DNA from: Oscillospiraceae bacterium | GTDB taxonomy: Bacteria; Bacillota; Clostridia; Oscillospirales; Acutalibacteraceae | Assembly: GCA_015065785.1 (NCBI GenBank) | Contig: SVPR01000004.1 | Span: forward strand, 1 to 64,000 | Length of the DNA stretch: 64,000 bases | Direction: 5' to 3' | Part shown: positions 62,389 to 64,000 of the stretch, in pieces | Layout: the number at the start of each line of letters is the position of its first letter | Numbering within the stretch: position 1 is the first letter of the stretch | The notes under the pieces: model-generated | Seen by the model: the letters and a program-made list of their open reading frames with translations, nothing else | What the model was told of the DNA's origin: nothing | Databases searched by the model: none | Translations under genes and position numbers: made by a program

Positions 62389-63686
62389 GAATGTATGATA
62401 TTATAAAAAATAAGCGTGACAATAAAGAATTAACAAAAGAAGAAATTGAATTTTTTGTTAAAGGCTACACCGACGGCACTATACCCGATTATCAGGCTTC
62501 GGCTCTCACAATGGCAATTTTCTTCAATGGTATGACCGAAAAAGAAACCGCTATTTTAACACTTGCTATGGCAAATTCCGGTGATACAGTCGATTTGTCA
62601 CAATTTAAAAATAAAACTGTAGATAAGCACTCTACCGGTGGCGTTGGTGATAAAACAACTTTAATAGTAGCACCAATTGTTGCTTCCCTCGGTTGCATTA
62701 TTGCAAAAATGAGTGGCCGTGGTTTAGGTCACACAGGTGGCACTGTTGATAAATTAGAGTCAATTGACGGCTTCAACACTTCACTTACTAATGAAGAATT
62801 TTTTGAACAAGTTAAAAATATTGGTATTGCAGTTGTCGGTCAGACCGGTAACTTAACACCTGCCGACAAAAAGCTTTATGCATTACGCGATGTTACTGCA
62901 ACAGTTGACAGTATTCCGCTTATTGCTTCAAGCATTATGAGTAAAAAGTTAGCGGCAGGCTCTCACACAATAGTGCTTGATGTTAAATGCGGTAGTGGTG
63001 CATTTATGAAAACACCTGAAGACGCAAAAGCACTTGCAGAAGAAATGGTTAAAATCGGTAAAAATAATAACAGAAATGTGGCGGCTATTATTACCGATAT
63101 GAATACCCCTCTTGGCAAAAACATTGGCAATTCACTTGAGGTTATTGAGGCAATTGAGGTATTATCGGGTAACGGTCCTGATGATTTGAAATTTGTAGCA
63201 AAAGCACTTGCTACAGAAATAGTTGCTCTTTCTGAAAACATAGCCACAGATGAAGCCGCTGACTTAGTTGACAATGCAATTTCAAGTGGCAGAGCATTCG
63301 AAAAGTTTAAAGAATGGATTGTAGCACAGGGCGGTAATAAAGAATGGATTGAAAACCCCGATAACTTCCCGAAAGCACAATTTAAAGAAGATATAATTGC
63401 AGAAAAAGACTGTTACATTTCTTCTATGAATGCAGAAGAAATTGGTATTTCATCTGTAATTCTTGGTGCAGGTCGCGAGAAGAAAGATGACACAATAGAT
63501 ATGAGCGCAGGAATTATTTTAAATAAAAAAACTGGTGATAAAATAAAAAAAGGCGACATAATCGCCACACTTTACACTAATAATGAAAGCTCATTGAAAA
63601 ATGCAAAAGAAAAATTCCTTGCGGCAATTGAATTTTCGGACGATGCTCCTGCTCAAATTCCGCTTATTTACAAAGTAGTGAGATAA
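62385..63686 (+). CDS. pdp: Pyrimidine-nucleoside (thymidine/uridine) phosphorylase
   Basis: 433 aa of the DeoA/Pdp family, which splits thymidine, deoxyuridine or uridine with phosphate. DKHSTGGVGDKTTLIVAPIVASLG is the family signature. KMSGRGLGHTGGTVDKLESI, KLAAGSHTIVLDVKCGSGAFMK and the C-terminal domain with GIILNKKTGDKIKKGDII are present. Whether it prefers thymidine (deoA) or both pyrimidines (pdp) cannot be read from sequence; Firmicute homologues are usually broad. It ends the salvage operon. Confidence 0.94.
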   Translation: MRMYDIIKNKRDNKELTKEEIEFFVKGYTDGTIPDYQASALTMAIFFNGMTEKETAILTLAMANSGDTVDLSQFKNKTVDKHSTGGVGDKTTLIVAPIVASLGCIIAKMSGRGLGHTGGTVDKLESIDGFNTSLTNEEFFEQVKNIGIAVVGQTGNLTPADKKLYALRDVTATVDSIPLIASSIMSKKLAAGSHTIVLDVKCGSGAFMKTPEDAKALAEEMVKIGKNNNRNVAAIITDMNTPLGKNIGNSLEVIEAIEVLSGNGPDDLKFVAKALATEIVALSENIATDEAADLVDNAISSGRAFEKFKEWIVAQGGNKEWIENPDNFPKAQFKEDIIAEKDCYISSMNAEEIGISSVILGAGREKKDDTIDMSAGIILNKKTGDKIKKGDIIATLYTNNESSLKNAKEKFLAAIEFSDDAPAQIPLIYKVVR

Positions 63687-63702
63687 TATGAAAAAGTTTG
63701 TG

Positions 63703-63731
63703 TTGAATTTATAAATTTTTTCTGATAAAAT
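63703..63731 (+). promoter_or_regulatory. Promoter of the gene at the window end
   Basis: TTGAAT, a 17-nt spacer and TAAAAT, with AAAGGGG and an ATG about 25 nt downstream. Confidence 0.65.
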
Positions 63732-63755
63732 GAAAACGAAAAAGGGGTTAAATTT

Positions 63756-64000
63756 ATGAAAAAGAAAATCTTAATTATTGCTTTAGCTCTTGTTTTAGTT
63801 GGTGGCGTTATTGCTTCCGCTATTTTGATTCCAAAAATGAAACATTCTAAAGATTCTGCTGACACAGAAGAATTATACAGACAAAACATTGCTTCGAATT
63901 ATGAAAACACTATCGAAACTGCTATTCCGCAAACCGAGCTTTACAACGTAATTAAAGAGCAAACCGAAACAAATGAAAACACCCCGGCTACATCTGCGGA
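63756..64000 (+). CDS. Exported or membrane-anchored protein, 3' end outside the window
   Basis: ATG 63756, preceded by AAAGGGG, opens a frame of 81 codons that runs off the window, which is why the track misses it. MKKKILIIALALVLVGGVIA is a signal peptide or anchor. The following residues (KHSKDSADTEELY..., then Glu/Thr-rich ETAIPQTELYNVIKEQTETNENTPATSA) look like a flexible linker outside the membrane. It has its own promoter after the pdp gene. No family can be named from this part. Confidence 0.7.
   Translation, partial: MKKKILIIALALVLVGGVIASAILIPKMKHSKDSADTEELYRQNIASNYENTIETAIPQTELYNVIKEQTETNENTPATSA

Overview
This AT-rich 64 kb window reads as a chromosomal segment of a Gram-positive, gut-type Clostridia, probably in or near Oscillospirales/Ruminococcaceae. 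That lineage call is inference. It rests on the gene order recJ-relA-dtd-MBL hydrolase-hemZ, on spoVB-like/mazG/hup next to it, on AAGGAGG-type ribosome binding sites, on TTGACA/TTTACA-17/18-TATAAT promoters, on dockerin, GH29, GH99-like and DUF4091 proteins, and on a V-type ATPase. No rRNA or CRISPR array was seen.

Layout. 1-127: the end of an element integrated upstream, closed by a displaced 3' half of tRNA-Arg(ACG). 329-7228: a secreted metallophosphoesterase, a divergent two-gene ABC transporter, a GNAT-like acyltransferase and HU. 7310-18009: a long minus-strand housekeeping operon (recJ, relA, dtd, MBL hydrolase, hemZ, nucleoside kinase, spoVB-like flippase, mazG), interrupted between dtd and the MBL gene by a 276-bp MITE-like element. 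18502-28019: phosphate permease, NlpC/P60-FN3 secreted protein, a malQ-HAD-dockerin-glpK operon and a radical SAM protein. 28238-37092: a plus-strand glycan operon (MFS, DUF4091, unknown membrane protein, GH29) running into a MacB-like ABC transporter. 37124-43159: a set of small genes (Nudix, GNAT, peptidase E, pyrophosphatase) with several broken members. 43730-50993: a seven-gene V-ATPase operon of the DUF2764 type. 51147-57063: a second glycan operon (lipoprotein, GH99/WbsX-like, esterase, large beta-helix membrane protein). 57150-58170: a small membrane protein and two tRNAs (Ala, Leu) amid repeats. 58332-64000: an ABC exporter, the nucleoside salvage operon deoD-deoB-cdd-pdp, and the start of a secreted or anchored protein cut by the window end.

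The most unusual content is non-coding. Intergenic gaps are filled by palindromic islands built from short tandem runs of different 7-bp units (for example CAGGAAA, TTGAAAA, ATTATTC, ATTCTGC). The runs are punctuated by mini-hairpins and often end at a stop codon. One island (57866-58043) is an ordered array of about seven mini-hairpins separated by GTGAAAT/ATTTCAC heptamers. These islands, the MITE that supplies the dtd stop codon, a second inverted-repeat element at 43242-43515, the tRNA-Arg attachment scar and three damaged small genes near 37-43 kb are the main items for a second look.
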